From Musa acuminata AAA Group (taxonomy: Eukaryota > Streptophyta > Magnoliopsida > Zingiberales > Musaceae): DNA of 64,000 nucleotides. Both the position numbers and the translations under genes were made by a program. This document shows positions 42,584 through 54,546 of this stretch, one piece after another. Position 1 is the stretch's first letter. Every line of letters starts with the position of its first letter. The stretch lies in contig NC_088355.1 of the NCBI RefSeq assembly GCF_036884655.1, forward strand, positions 23,281,501-23,345,500. Direction: 5' to 3'. The notes beneath the pieces are model-generated. The model was not told the DNA's origin and made no database searches. It saw nothing but the letters and a program-made list of their open reading frames with translations.

Positions 42584-43039
42584 CCCGTGATAGCTGGAGG
42601 TGCCACCGCCAGCTGGAGAGGTGCCACCGCCTGCAGCAGGTGAGCACTTAAGATGATTTGATTAGGGAGCCTTTGCCTTGAGGAGAGTTTCAGAGCAATT
42701 AATGTTCGTTACATGATTTCGTATGAGTTTTTATTTAAGGAAGAAGCTCTTTGTAAGATAGATCTTTTAACGTGCATACGTATGTTTGTTTGGTATCCCT
42801 TTTAAGATCATGACATATTTAGTTTCTACAAGAATTAATTCGTAGATGAACGGGTTTTGAAGATCAGGGGGGTATGTGAATTTGGATATCATATGTTTCT
42901 GATTGTATCGTATTTGTGATTTCATAACTTCCACTTGTTACTTAAGCGTTGCGAGTTCCTTTTTGATTCTTGGTTTATGACCATTGAGAGTCAAGGAGCA
43001 GAATATTATTTCTTGCTCCGGCCTAGACTTTTAATGTTT
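42584..43039 (-). other. GGTGCAACCGCC-type motifs and non-coding spacer, unit 2
   Basis: Counterpart of 26497-26952: repeat motifs up to about 42647, then AT-rich sequence without a gene up to the gag stop. Confidence 0.6.
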
Positions 43040-44623
43040 TTATAGGAAGGGATGATCTTTAGGAACCCATTTGCTTTTGGGTGCCTCATAAATAGATCTA
43101 CATTTTCTATCATGTTGCATAGAGTTTATCATGGTTCCCTTAGGAACCCAAATTAATTTGTTTGGACTTATTTTCTTGAATGGACAACAATGTGTCTTGT
43201 GTCCAGATTTGCAACAAAAGTTGCACTTGGTTTGGTGTTGAACATGTAAGATGGGGCCTTTTACAAAGGTAGTTGGATTTTGGTGAGGACTCCTCACAAA
43301 TCCAATCCCACTTCTTTTGGGAGCATGACCCTTGTTTGTAAGGATCATGTTTAATGACTTGCTACCAACCTCGAATTTCTTCAAGGTGTCCTTAAGTAGC
43401 AAGTTTTCTTTTTGTATAGTTTCTAAATCATGACATTTGATACATGAATTTAAACTATCATGATGTTCGACTTTTAACTTATCAAACTCACAAGTAAGAT
43501 TATCATGTACCTTTTTTAGCAACTTGTATTTTCTATTTATAACTTTGCATTCATCAAATAAATCATGGAAGGCATTTAATAATTCATCGAAAGATAAATC
43601 AGCATCTAATAAATTCGTTACCTCCTCTTCGATGGCCATAAAGGCGTAATGAGCAACTTGCTCGGTGTTGGACTCCTCTTCCTCAGATGCGCTCGAATCA
43701 TCCCATGTTGCTTGGAGCGCCTTCTTCTTTGTTGTTCTTTTCTTGACTTGGGGACAATCACTTTTGTAGTGTCCCGGCTTTTTACATTCGTAGCAGATCA
43801 CTTGGTCCTTCTTTGGTTCAGGTTTATTTTTCACATCGTTTATAAACTTGTTTCTTTTGAAGAATTTCTTAAACTTTCTTGTCAAAAGTGCCAAGTCATC
43901 ATCACAGTCCTCATCACTTGAGTTTTCTCTCAAGTGGCATTCAGAAGTTTTAAGTGCCATATCCTTCCTGTTCTTTGGAAGGATGTCTTCTTGCTCTTCA
44001 TGAGCTTTGCAAGTCATTTCGTAGGTCATTAATGACCCGATTAGTTCTTCAAGAGGGAAGTTGCGCAGATCCTTTGCCTCTTGAATGGCAGTGACTTTAG
44101 GATCCCAACTTTTAGGAAGGGATCTTAGTATTTTATTTACGAGTTCAAAATCCGAAAAACTTTTTCCGAGTCATTTTAGACCGTTGACGACATCCGTGAA
44201 ACGGGTAAACATGTCGCCAATGGTTTCACTCGGTTTCATTCGGAAAAGTTCAAAAGAATGCAGCAACAGATTGATTTTTGACTCTTTCACTCTACTTGTG
44301 CCCTCGTGGGTCACTTCAAGTGTGTGCCAAATATCAAAAGCAGTTTCGCAAGTTGAAACACGATTAAACTCGTTTTTGTCAAGTGCGCAAAATAAGGTAT
44401 TCATAGCCTTTGCATTAAGAGCGAAAGCCTTCTTCTCCAAATCGTTCCAATCGATCATTGGAAGAGAAGATTTTGAAAATCCATTTTCAACAAGGTTCCA
44501 CAGTTCAAAATCCATAGAAATAAGAAAGATCCTCATTCGGGTCTTCCAGTAAGTGTAGTCCGTTCCACTGAACATGGGTGGACGTGTAATTGAATGCCCC
44601 TCTTGGTTTCCGGCGTATGCCAT
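43040..44623 (-). pseudogene. SIRE-type gag of internal unit 2, one nonsense codon
   Basis: Same protein as 26953-28524 but with the SLPKSW residues present, like the full-length element. After VVNGLK a GGA codon has become TGA (44171-44173), so only 150 residues are made from the start; the rest, with both zinc knuckles, stays open from 44029. No frameshift. Confidence 0.9.
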
Positions 44624-44659
44624 CTCTCTTGGGTTTTAATCCTTTAGAGAGTTAACCTT

Positions 44660-44671
44660 GCTCTGATACCA
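44660..44671 (-). promoter_or_regulatory. Primer binding site of internal unit 2
   Basis: TGGTATCAGAGC on the element strand, 2 bases from the LTR at 44674. Confidence 0.9.
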
Positions 44672-45776
44672 ATTGTTAGGATCGAGAGCACTAAGAGGGG
44701 GGGGGTGAATTAGTGCAGCGGAAATCTTACAGCGATTAAAAACCAAAAGCTGCGTTCGTTCAAAAACTATTATGATGCAAAAGCAAATTCTCAGTTTGTA
44801 TCTAAGTGCAGTTTGCGTCTAAGCGCAGATTGCGTCTAAGCGCAGTCTTGCGTCTAAGCGCAGTTTACGTCTAAACGCAGATTTACGTCTAAACGCAGAT
44901 TTACGTCTAAACACAGATTTACGTCTAAACGCAGTTTTACGTCTAGACGCAGATTTACGTCTAAACTCAGATTTACGTCTTAAACTCAAATTTACGTCTA
45001 AACGCAGATTTACGTCTAAACGCAGTTTTACGTCTAGACGCAGATTTACATCTAAACTTTGAAACTTGTTTGTATACTTGTAGAAGGCAGTATGCAGTTG
45101 AAATCAAGACGTAAACGTGAACTGAGATCTGATGATTGAGCGAAGAAAGCCGATTTACGTCTGAATGCAGTTTTACGTCTAAATGTTGAAACTCGTTCGT
45201 AAAATCGTAGAGGACAGATTGCAGTTATCAATAGGATTAAAATGTAAGTGTAAACTGCAAAGAAGCTCGTTTGTAAAAGCACGGAAAACAGTTCTGCAGA
45301 ATCAAACGTAAACGTAAACTGTAATGTATGAAAATACGAATTTACGTCTGAATGCAGATTCGGAAGAACAGCACTTAGAACTTGTTCGTGAAAGCACAGA
45401 GAGCAGTAGTAATGAGGGAGGTTTGCAGTAATGATAAAGTGCTCGAAAATAAACGCAAACCAGAGATTTAGAGTGGTTCGGTCAGCCTTGACCTACTCCA
45501 CTTTTGGCTTCCTCCACCGATGAGGTTGCCGACGTCAACTAGGTGCCTTCCTTCAATGGGCGAAGGCCAAACTGCCCTTTTACAATTTCTCTCCTTTTGA
45601 CAGGCTCAGGAGACAACCTTTACAGACCTTTCTCTCCTCACTTTACAACTGAAAACTTGAAGAACAGAAGGAGGAGACTTAAAGGCTTTACAACACTTTT
45701 GAGCTTCTTAGAATCACAGAAAAGATCAAGATTTCGGTGTAGGTCTGTATCTTTTCAGTGCTGAATTGGTGGGGTA

Positions 45777-48147
45777 TTTATTGTTAGGATCGAGAGCACT
45801 AAGAGGGGGGGGGGTGAATTAGTGCAGCGGAAATCTTACAATAATTTAAAAACCAAAAGCTGCGTTCGTTCAAAAACTATTATGATGCAAACTAAAATTC
45901 TCAGTTTGTATCTAAGTGCAGTTTGCGTTTAAGCGCAGATTGCGTTTAAGCACAGTTTTGCGTCTAAGCGTAGTTTTGCGTCTAAGCGCAGTTTTGCGTC
46001 TAAACTCAGATTTACGTCTAAATGCATATTTTCGTCTAAACGCAGATTTACGTCTAAACGCAGATTTACGTCTAAACGCAGATTTACGTCTAAACACAAT
46101 TTTACGTCTAAACGCAGATTTACGTCTAAACGCAGTTTTACGTCTAAACGTAGTTTTACGTCTAAACGCAGATTTACGTCTAAACGCAGATTTACGTCTA
46201 AACGCAGTTTTACGTCTAGACGCAGATTTACGTCTAAACTTTGAAACTCGTTTGTATACTCGCAGAAGGCAGTATGCAGTTGAAATCAAGACATAAACGT
46301 GAACTGAAATCTGATGATTGAGCGAGGAAAGTCGATTTACGTCTGAATGCAGTTTTACGTCTAAATGTTGAAACTCGTTCGTAAAATCGTAGAGGACAGA
46401 TTGCAGTTATTAATAGGATTAAAATGTAAGCGTAAACTGCAAAGAAGCTCGTTCGTAAAAGCACGGAAAACAGTTCTGCAGAATCAAACGTAAACGTAAA
46501 CTGTAATGTATGAAAAATACGAATTTACGTCTGAATGCAGATTTGGAAGAACAGCACTTAGAACTTGTTCGTGAAAGCGCAGAGAGCAGTAGTGATGAGG
46601 GGGGTTTGCAGTAATGATAAAGTGCTCGAAAATAAACGCAAACCAGAGATTTAGAGTGGTTCGGTCAGCCTTGACCTACTCCACTTTTGGCTTCCTCCAC
46701 CGATGAGGTTGCCGACGTCAACTAGGTGCCTACCTTCAATGGGCGAAGGCCAAACTGCCCTTTTACAATTTCTCTCCTTTTGACAGGCTTAGGAGACAAC
46801 CTTTACAGACCTTTCTCTCCTCACTTTACAATTGAAAACTTGAAGAACAGAAGGAGGAGACTTAAAGGCTTTACAACACTTTTGAGCTCTTAGAATCACA
46901 GAAAAGATCAAGATTTCGGTGTAGGTCTGTATCTTTTCAGTGCTGAATGGGTGGGGTATTTATAGGCCCCAACCCAATTCAAAATTCGAGCTCAAAACGA
47001 TCAAATCGATCAAATCCCAGAATTCTGGGATCAGGCGGTTGCACCTCTTGACTGGAGAGGTGGCACCGCCTGGCAGAGCTTGAAGACTGAGCTCAAGCGA
47101 TTGCTTCTCTCTGCCAGAGCTCGAAGACTGAGCTCGATGGTTGCATCACCTGGCAGAGCTCGAAGACTGAGCTTGGTGATTGCATCACCTGGCATAGCTC
47201 GAAACTGAGCTCGGTGGTTGCATCACCTGGCAGAGCTCCAAGCTGAGCTCAGGCTGATCCACCTCTCTGCTAGAGCTCGAAGACTGAGCTCGGTGATTGC
47301 ATCACCTGGCAGAGCTCGAGACTGAGCTCAGGCTGATGCACCTCTCTGCCAGAGCTCGAAGACTGAGCTCGGTGGTTGCATCGCCTGGCAGAGCTCGAAA
47401 CTTGAGCTCTGGCGGTGCTACCTCTTGGCAGAGGAGGTTGCACCGCCCAGTCTAGCTCGAAGACTGAGCTCTGGGCGGTTGCACCTCTCGGCTGGGGCGG
47501 TTGCACCTCCCAGCCTCGCAGCCCTGGCGGTTGCACCTCCTGGCTGGGGCGGTTGCACCTCCCAACCCCACAGCCCAGGCGGTTGCACCTCCTGGCTGGG
47601 GCGGTTGCACCTCCTGGTGCAATCAGGGTCCGAATGGTTCACTCCATTCGGCCCACTTTGAATCTTTTCAGGGGCCCAATTGCCCCAAGATTAAGCTAAT
47701 GGGATCACCTCCCATTTTCATGCTTAATCATCATGCTAACTACGATTAACTCTAAGACAACTTCTGCAGCTTTGCTCCGATGCGTCAATCGCTTCTTCCG
47801 GCGAGTTTCCGGCCAACTTCCGTCGATCAACCGATAACCCTCGGTGATCCTTCTGCGGACATCCGGCATACTCCTGGACTTTGCGACGATCCACTTGGTG
47901 AGTTCCGACGAGATTCACTTGGCAAGCTTCTGGACTTCTCGGATCTGTTCTCGCTGAACCTCCGACGACCGTCCGAACTTCCGTTGAACTCTCGAACTCC
48001 CAACGTGATCATGATCTTGACTCCGGCGCAACACCTGCTGCTTGTCTTACTCTTATCGTAGTTAATCCTGCACACTTATCTCAACACATAGATTAGATAA
48101 CAAATGACAATTGACTTCATCATCAAAATCCGAGATTCAACATTTAT
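45777..48147. repeat. 5-bp target duplication TTTAT of the solo LTR
   Basis: TTTAT at 45777-45781 and 48143-48147. The uninterrupted LTRs have one TTTAT here, within GGGGTATTTATAGGCCC, which is the TATA box of the minus strand. Confidence 0.92.
45782..48142 (-). mobile_element. Solo LTR of the same SIRE family
   Basis: 2361 bp with TGTTAGG...TTCAACA ends and its own intact TATA (46964-46957), but no internal sequence. Such solo LTRs come from recombination between the two LTRs of an inserted element. Its 18-bp array (45920-46240) is longer than in the array LTRs, and several bases differ, so it derives from another copy. Confidence 0.93.
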
Positions 48148-49331
48148 AGGCCCCAACCCAATTCAAAATTCGAGCTCAAAACGATCAAATCGATCAAATC
48201 CCAGAATTCTGGGATCAGGCGGTTGCACCTCTTGACTGGAGAGGTGGCACCGCCTGGCAGAGCTCGAAGACTGAGCTCAGGCGATTGCTTCTCTCTGCCA
48301 GAGCTCGAAGACTGAGCTCGATGGTTGCATCACCTGGCAGAGCTCGAAGACTGAGCTTGGTGATTGCATCACCTGGCAGAGCTCGAAACTGAGCTCGGTG
48401 GTTGCATCACCTGGCAGAGCTCCAAACTGAGCTCAGGTTGATGCACCTCTCTGCCAGAGCTCGAAGACTGAGCTCGGTGATTGCATCACCTGGCAGAGCT
48501 CGAGACTGAGCTCAGGCTGATGCACCTCTCTGCCAGAGCTCGAAGACTGAGCTCGGTGGTTGCATCGCCTGGCAGAGCTCGAAACTTGAGCTCTGGCGGT
48601 GCTACCTCTTGGCAGAGGAGGTTGCACCGCCCAGTCTAGCTCGAAGACTGAGCTTTGGGCGGTTGCACCTCTCGGCTGGGGCGGTTGCACCTCCCAGCCT
48701 CGCAGCCCTGGCGGTTGCACCTCCTGGCTGGGGCGGTTGCACCTCCCAACCCCACAGCCCAGGCGGTTGCACCTCCTGGCTGGGGCGGTTGCACCTCCTG
48801 GTGCAATCAGGGTCCGAATGGTTCACTCCATTCGGCCCACTTTGAATCTTTTCAGGGGCCCAATTGCCCCAAGATTAAGCTAATGGGATCACCTCCCATT
48901 TTCATGCTTAATCATCATGCTAACTACGATTAACTCTAAGACAACTTCTGCAGCTTTGCTCCGATGTGTCAATCGCTTCTTCCGGCGAGTTTCCGGCCAA
49001 CTTCCGTCGATCAACCGATAACCCTCGGTGATCCTTCTGCGGACATCCGGCATACTCCTGGACTTTGCGACGATCCACTTGGCGAGTTCCGACGAGCTTC
49101 GCTTGGCAAGCTTCTGGACTTCTCGGATCTGTTCTCGCTGAACCTCCGACGACCGTCCGAACTTCTGTCGAACTCTCGAACTCCCAACGTGATCATGATC
49201 TTGACTCCGGCGCAACACCTGCTGCTTGTCTTACTCTTATCGTAGTTAATCCTGCACACTTATCTCAACACATAGATTAGATAACAAATGACAATTGACT
49301 TCATCATCAAAATCCGAGATTCAACAAGAAT

Positions 49332-50039
49332 AATCTAGATACCTATTTGGAGTGGGAATGAAAAGTCGAGATGATCTTTAAATGTCACAACTACTCTAAA
49401 GAGAAAAAAGTAAAATTAGCCGCTGTTGAATTTTTTTATTATGCTATTGTTTGGTGGGATCAATTGTGTAAAGACAAGCGTAGAAATGGTGAAAGGCCCG
49501 TGGAGACTTGGTTGGAGATGAAACAAATCATGAGGAGGAGATTTGTCCCTAGCTATTACTATAGGGATTTGCATCAACGGCTGCAAACCTTGACACAAGG
49601 TTCCATGAGTGTTGATGAGTATCATAAGGAGATGGAGATAACCATGATAAGGGCTAATGTGGATGAAGATCGTGAGGCCACCATGGCTCGATTCTTGAGT
49701 GGATTAAACAAGAACATTGCTGATCTTGTAGAATTGTAACATTATGTGGAGATTGAAGACATGGTGAATGTGGCCATGAAGATTGAGAGGCAACTCAAAA
49801 GAAAAGGCACAAGGTATGATTCAAAACCTTATTCAGGTTCTTCTTCTTCTTGGAAACCGAATTGGAGTAAAAAGGATGATAAACCCATTATTAAGCCTAA
49901 AATTGATGAGACTAAAGGTAGAAATGAATTAGGCAGCAAGGGTAAAGGTGAGAATCTACCTAATTAAACTAGAGGTATTAAGTGTTTTAAGTGCCTTGGG
50001 CATGGACATGTGTCACGCGAATGACCTAATAAAAGAGTT
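49332..50039 (+). pseudogene. Ty3/gypsy gag, C-terminal part
   Basis: Continues gag after the array: DTYLEWE, then KLAAVEFFYYAIVWWDQL, MRRRFVPSYYYRDLHQRLQ, SMSVDEYHKEME and MARFLSGLN. The zinc knuckle CFKCLGHGHVSRE has a TGA where the last Cys belongs (near 50022). Stops at about 49355, 49737 and 49965; the frame is otherwise kept from 49371 into protease. Confidence 0.85.
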
Positions 50040-50594
50040 ATGATCATGAGGGATGGAATTGTAGAATCTGAAAGTGAGAAAGAGGATGATGAAGACATTC
50101 TAGAGGATACTAGTGATGTAGAGTATGCTAAAAGTGAAAATCTAGTTGTTCAACACATACTTAGTTTGCAAAATGAAAATGATGAACATGGCGAACAACG
50201 TGAAAATCTGTTTCATACTCATTGTTTGATTGCTAACAAGTTGTGTAATATGATTGTTGATAGTGGAAGTTGCACAAATGTGGCAAGCACCTTGCTCATA
50301 GAGAAACTGAAATTACCTACTATCAAGCATTCAAAACCTTACAAGTTACAATGGTTGAATGATAGTGGTGTAGTAAAGGTAAATCGACAAGTGTTAATTT
50401 CCTTTTCAATTGGTAGATATAAGAATGAAGTTTGGTGTGATGTGGTACCTATGTATGCTAGTCATATGTTATTGGGGAGACCATGGCAATACGATCGAAG
50501 GTTAATACATGATGGATTCAAGAACTGTTATTCTTTGATCATAGATGGACAGAAATATCAGCTTGGACCTTTGCCTCCAAAGATAATTTTTTAG
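50040..50594 (+). pseudogene. Ty3/gypsy aspartic protease
   Basis: Same frame as gag. The acidic linker precedes NKLCNMIVDSGSCTNVAS (active-site DSG at about 50263), LQWLNDSGVVKVNRQVLISF, and MLLGRPWQYDRRLIHDG, the usual end block of the plant gypsy protease. It stops at TAG 50592. Processes the polyprotein in functional relatives. Confidence 0.85.
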
Positions 50595-51249
50595 GACCAA
50601 ATGCGCATAAAACAACAATCTGAGGAGCTTGAGTCTTCATTAACCAAAACTTTGGGGAGGGAAAAAGAAAGAGAGAAAAAAGAAAATGGTGAGTTGAGTG
50701 ATAAAAATGAGAGTATTGGGAAATACAAGGGGAGAGAAAACAAAGAAAGTTTGAGTGAAAGAAAAATGAGTGTTTATGCCAAAATGAGTGATGTGAAGAA
50801 AGCCTTAACCATGAGGCAGCCCTTACTTGTACTTATGTACAAGGATGTTCTGATTGCTTCTAACAAAATTGACAAGAGTTTGCCTAGTGTTATTGTTGAT
50901 CTTTTGCAGGAGAATGAGGATCTCTTTCCCGAAGAAGTTTCTAATGGTTTGCCACCAATTAGAGGAATTGAGCATCAAATTGATTTCATTCCAGGTGCAA
51001 GCATACCAAATAAGCCAGCATATAGATGCAACCCCGAAGAGACTAAGGAAATCCAAAAACAAGTAAGTGAGCTTATGAAAAAGGGGTATGTGCGAGAAAG
51101 CATGAGTCCATGTGTAATTTCTGTTCTGTCGGAGCCTAAAAGGATGGATCATGGAGAATGTGTGTTGATTGCCGAGCCATCAACAAAATCACGGTAAAGT
51201 ATAGACATCCTATTCCTAGGCTAGATGATATGTTGGATGAATTGTATGT
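50595..51249 (+). pseudogene. Ty3/gypsy protease-RT linker and start of RT, truncated
   Basis: A Lys/Glu-rich linker, then LPSVIVDLLQENEDLFPEE, LPPIRGIEHQIDF, NKPAYRCNPEETKEIQKQVSELMKKGYVRES and the start of RT. A frame change follows near 51150-51197; in another frame [17 protein letters not shown] continues to 51249, where gypsy homology ends at a family A LTR scrap. The RT catalytic motif, RNase H and integrase are missing. Confidence 0.85.
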
Positions 51250-51320
51250 TAAATAATAATATGTCAAGTTACACATGTCATTACTCACGTGATTATCTTG
51301 TAGGGCACCTATGACTAGCA
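51250..51320 (-). mobile_element. 70-bp terminal scrap of a family A LTR
   Basis: On the minus strand it starts TGCTAGTCATAGGTGCCCTACAAG at 51320 and matches the first 70 bases of the LTRs at 600-1, 2331 and 63436. Its inner end near 51250 is the gypsy truncation point. Confidence 0.8.
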
Positions 51321-51576
51321 CACTATAATAGCCAGAGTGTCATACATTTATGTAAGAACTCAACTTTTCATTTAAAGTCAAAGCACACAGATGTCAGATA
51401 CTATTGGATTTGAAATATACTTGAAGAGAAGCAGTTGCAACTTTAGAAAATTTACATAGATAATAACAAAGCAGACATGTTGACAAAGACCTAACCAAAA
51501 GAAAGGTAGGAGAAGTGGCGAAAGTTGGTCCACATGGCTTCACACTAAGGAGTTATGAGACAACCTCCCTTATGGG
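51321..51576 (+). pseudogene. RNase H end of another copia element
   Basis: From about 51355 the frame reads NSTFHLKSKHTDVRYYWI, then EEKQLQL, IYIDNNKADMLTKT and KLVHMA, with four or more stops. The KHIDVRYHWIR and DMLTKTLP blocks are the typical end of copia pol. Only the C-terminus survives. Confidence 0.75.
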
Positions 51577-52153
51577 CTGAAGGGGGAGGTTATTAGGCAC
51601 ATAGCTAATTATTCAGCTCATAGTGGGCTTTAATAACCCATAGCTTGTAGTCATTGAAACATTTTTTTCTCTTAACTTAAACCCTAACTCTTTTAAACCT
51701 TGGGTTTTTGTGGCTAGGGCTAAGAAAAGGAGGGCAGTAGTGGTTGCGAACATGGCTAAGAAAAAGAGATAAGCAGTAGTGGTAGTTGAGGGCAAAAGAA
51801 TAAGAGAAGAATATGAGGATAACACAAAGGCTGTTCTCAATCATCCAAATAGTATTCTTACCTCAGGTTAGATTAGATTTGAAGTAGATTCTTGCTGTGA
51901 TCATTTGGAGAAATTTTAGATATTATACACAATGATATAATCCTCGTATCTCTATTATTCTCTTGTGATTATTGCTTGGGTTTTGGGCAAGAGACTTTGA
52001 GATTTGTATGTTCATTATTTTTATAGTGGATTTTTTCCAGCTTGCCTCATGGTTTTTATCCTCCGCATTGGAGGCATTTTCTATATAAATCATAGTGTCT
52101 TATTTGATTACAATTTTCATTTAATTCCATTGCATGCTACAACTTACTAGTAT
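51577..52153 (+). mobile_element. Polypurine tract and degenerate 3' LTR of that copia element
   Basis: CTGAAGGGGGAGGT (51577-51590) precedes TATTAGGCACATAGC, probably a decayed TGTTAG start. The sequence up to about 52153 has an LTR-like layout with TATATAAAT at about 52084, but no partner copy is present, so the right end is a guess based on the next LTR at 52154. Confidence 0.5.
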
Positions 52154-53359
52154 TGTTAGGATCTTAGTGGCACTAAGAAGGGGTGAATTAGTGCTTTCGA
52201 AAAATTAAAACAATTTAAAATTTTCAAATGATGAAACCATATCGAAAATGCATTTAAACTTAGAGTACAAGTGAGAGTAATAGACAATTAAATCATTAAG
52301 TAATTAAAATAAAAAGCATGAAGAAAATGTACATCAGATTTATAGTAATTCGGTTGTCATGACCTATGTCCACTCCCGATTCTTCCTTCATTGAGTCCAT
52401 TGGCTTTCACTAACGATCTTCTTTTAATAGGCAAATATTAACTATCCTTGTTACAACTTTTTTTCTTTTTCATAGGTTTAAGAGAGAACCTTTATGAGTT
52501 TCATGCCTCCCTTGACTAAACTCTAAACTTTTAAAGATAGAGAAACACTCAGCACTCTTTCAAGAGTTTACAAGCCTTTTCATTCACTTTCTCTTCTAGG
52601 TACCCAGTAAGGATGGTGGGGTATTTATAGACCCCAAATGGTTTCAAAAATAGAGCCAAAATATCTTATCCTTGGGTTTTTGGGGTACTAGTGGTACTAT
52701 CACTAGTATTGGGTAATACTATCACTTGATAGAGCTTGGGAGACCGAGCTCTAGTGGTACCACAGCTTGCCTGGGTGGTACCACCACCTAACACATCCTA
52801 GAAGACTATGTTTGGGTAGTACTACCATAAGTTTGGGTGGTACCACTATTGGGTTTTTTAGAAACGTACACTTTGTACTTTCCAGCTTATAAGTGGTGAC
52901 ACCACCTGACCTAATTATGGATAACTGAATGGGCCTTCCACTTGGCCCAAATCAACCCTAATTCAGACCCAATGGGCTGCTAATTGAGTTAGTATGGTTA
53001 TACCTAAAACTAACTCAATTAAGACCTAAACTATGATGATAAAGATAAATAATTATAACGCAAGAATTTTATTTTGTCTAGTATGTCAATGGTTCATTCG
53101 AACTCTGGGTGCATCATGCTTTCCTTAAGTGTATTGCTCGATCCTTTGACATGTTGACTCCTACAACATTCGATTTTGGCGTAATGTTTGATTCTTCCAA
53201 CCCGATGCCCAATCTCTAACTCCAGCCCAATGTCTGATTCTTCCACTTCAATCATTTTTCCTTTTTATGATCGAAATTAGTCTTATATCACTTTTCTCAA
53301 GCATTGATTAGATCATAAACTTATTAATTGATTTCATCATCAAAATATAGAATTCAACA
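52154..53359 (-). mobile_element. 3' LTR of an old SIRE-like element
   Basis: 1206 bp, plus-strand ends TGTTAGGATCTTAGTGGCAC and GAATTCAACA, clearly related to the younger LTRs but shorter. It lacks the 18-bp array. U3 repeats read GTGGTACCACC rather than GGTGCAACCGCC. TATAAATA on the minus strand at 52629-52622. Confidence 0.82.
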
Positions 53360-54541
53360 ATCTCCCCCTTTTTGATGATGATAACCAATTGACGGTGGAA
53401 TTTTAACTAAACTCTCCTTATCTATATGTCATATCAAAATAAACTTGAATTCAGAAAATGATAACCTTAGGATTTAAGTTAACAATTTTAATCATGAATC
53501 ATAGTGATTATACATTATCTCAAAATAATCATTACTTACTTTATATGTATATCATTGCATACATCATCATCATAAGTTAAGGTGTTGCATACATAATTCT
53601 AAATCAATCAAAACAGAAAATCATCATCACTTTGGGCATAACATGTATGATACTAAAACATTAACATTTTTAAATCATCATTACTTCTCCCCTTTTGTCA
53701 TTAACAAAAAGGAGAAAAATGCAACTAGCAAGTTTTTGAAACATGTAAGCTAGTAAGTTAGTACATTTTACTTCTCTTTAGAACATGCAAGCTAGCAAGT
53801 TGGTAAGTTTTCCTTCTCTTTAGAAGTATGAAGGCTATTAAGTTTTGCCTCTCTTGTGATGTGCAAACTAGCAATTTTTTCTTCTTTTTTGAGATGTGCA
53901 AGTTAACAATTTTGCTTCTCTTGAGATATGCAAGCTAGCACTTTTGCCTCTCTTGAGATGTGTAAACTAGCAATCTTACTTCTCTTTCTCTCCTTTGTCA
54001 TTAAAAACAAAGAGAATGGAAGGATATAAAGGAAAGAAAAAATTACATCAATGTTCCAATCATCACTTGAGAGATATCAAAGATCATGAAAGATCAATAT
54101 GAAATATCATGATTCATTTTAACAATTATCTTCTATAGCAAAAAGTAAGAATTCATGAAAACTTAAGTCATGAAAACCGATACTAGTAAAAATCATAGTG
54201 AACGATCTTGATTCAAAAGAAAACTTAAGTCATAAGACCCGAAAAATCAAGATAAAATATATAAGAAAAAATCATGTGTTCAAAAAATTCAACATGCCTA
54301 ACTCTTTTCTAATAAAATCAAATTGTTCCTCATTCAATGGTTTAGTAAAAATATATGCTAATTAATATTTTATGTTAATAAAATATAAAGATATATTATT
54401 ATTATTAATATGATCCCTAATAAAATGATGTTTAATATCAATATGTTTAGTCCTAAAGTGCTAAATGGGATTCATAGTTAAAAAAAATTACACTAGTATT
54501 ATCACATTTTATAGAGATGTTTTTCAAGTAAACTCCATAGT
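53360..54541 (-). pseudogene. Old SIRE-like element: polypurine tract, 3' region, RNase H end
   Basis: Minus strand: AAAAAGGGGGAGAT next to the LTR at 53360, then about 0.9 kb of AT-rich sequence with a second tract near 53690-53710. The pol C-terminus (KPLNEEQFDFIRKEL-like) is at about 54290-54350, and the RNase H block CDNTSVI at about 54490-54515. Heavily decayed. Confidence 0.65.
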
Positions 54542-54546
54542 CTTCT

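Larger units (their letters stand above)
21382..49326 (-). mobile_element. Tandem array of two pol-less SIRE-family elements sharing an LTR
   Basis: On the minus strand the order is LTR (49326-44674), internal (44673-39732), LTR (39731-28575), internal (28574-23645), LTR (23644-21382). Without later insertions the LTRs are 2287, 2288 and 2263 bp, and the internals 4942 and 4930 bp. Each internal has primer site, gag, a 373-codon ORF, an RNase H end scrap and a polypurine tract. One AGAAT duplication encloses the set. Unequal recombination between LTRs of sister copies, or insertion of a multimer, would give this. The internals are almost identical. Confidence 0.9.
44674..49326 (-). mobile_element. 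Array LTR 3 (5'-most on the minus strand), split by a solo LTR
   Basis: Parts 44674-45781 and 48148-49326 total 2287 bp. The break falls in the TATA box. Followed by AGAAT and the gypsy gag. Confidence 0.92.
21377..49331. repeat. 5-bp target duplication AGAAT around the tandem SIRE array
   Basis: AGAAT stands at 21377-21381 and at 49327-49331, directly outside the outermost LTR ends. The gypsy gag continues on both sides, so the whole three-LTR array occupies one insertion site. Confidence 0.93.
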
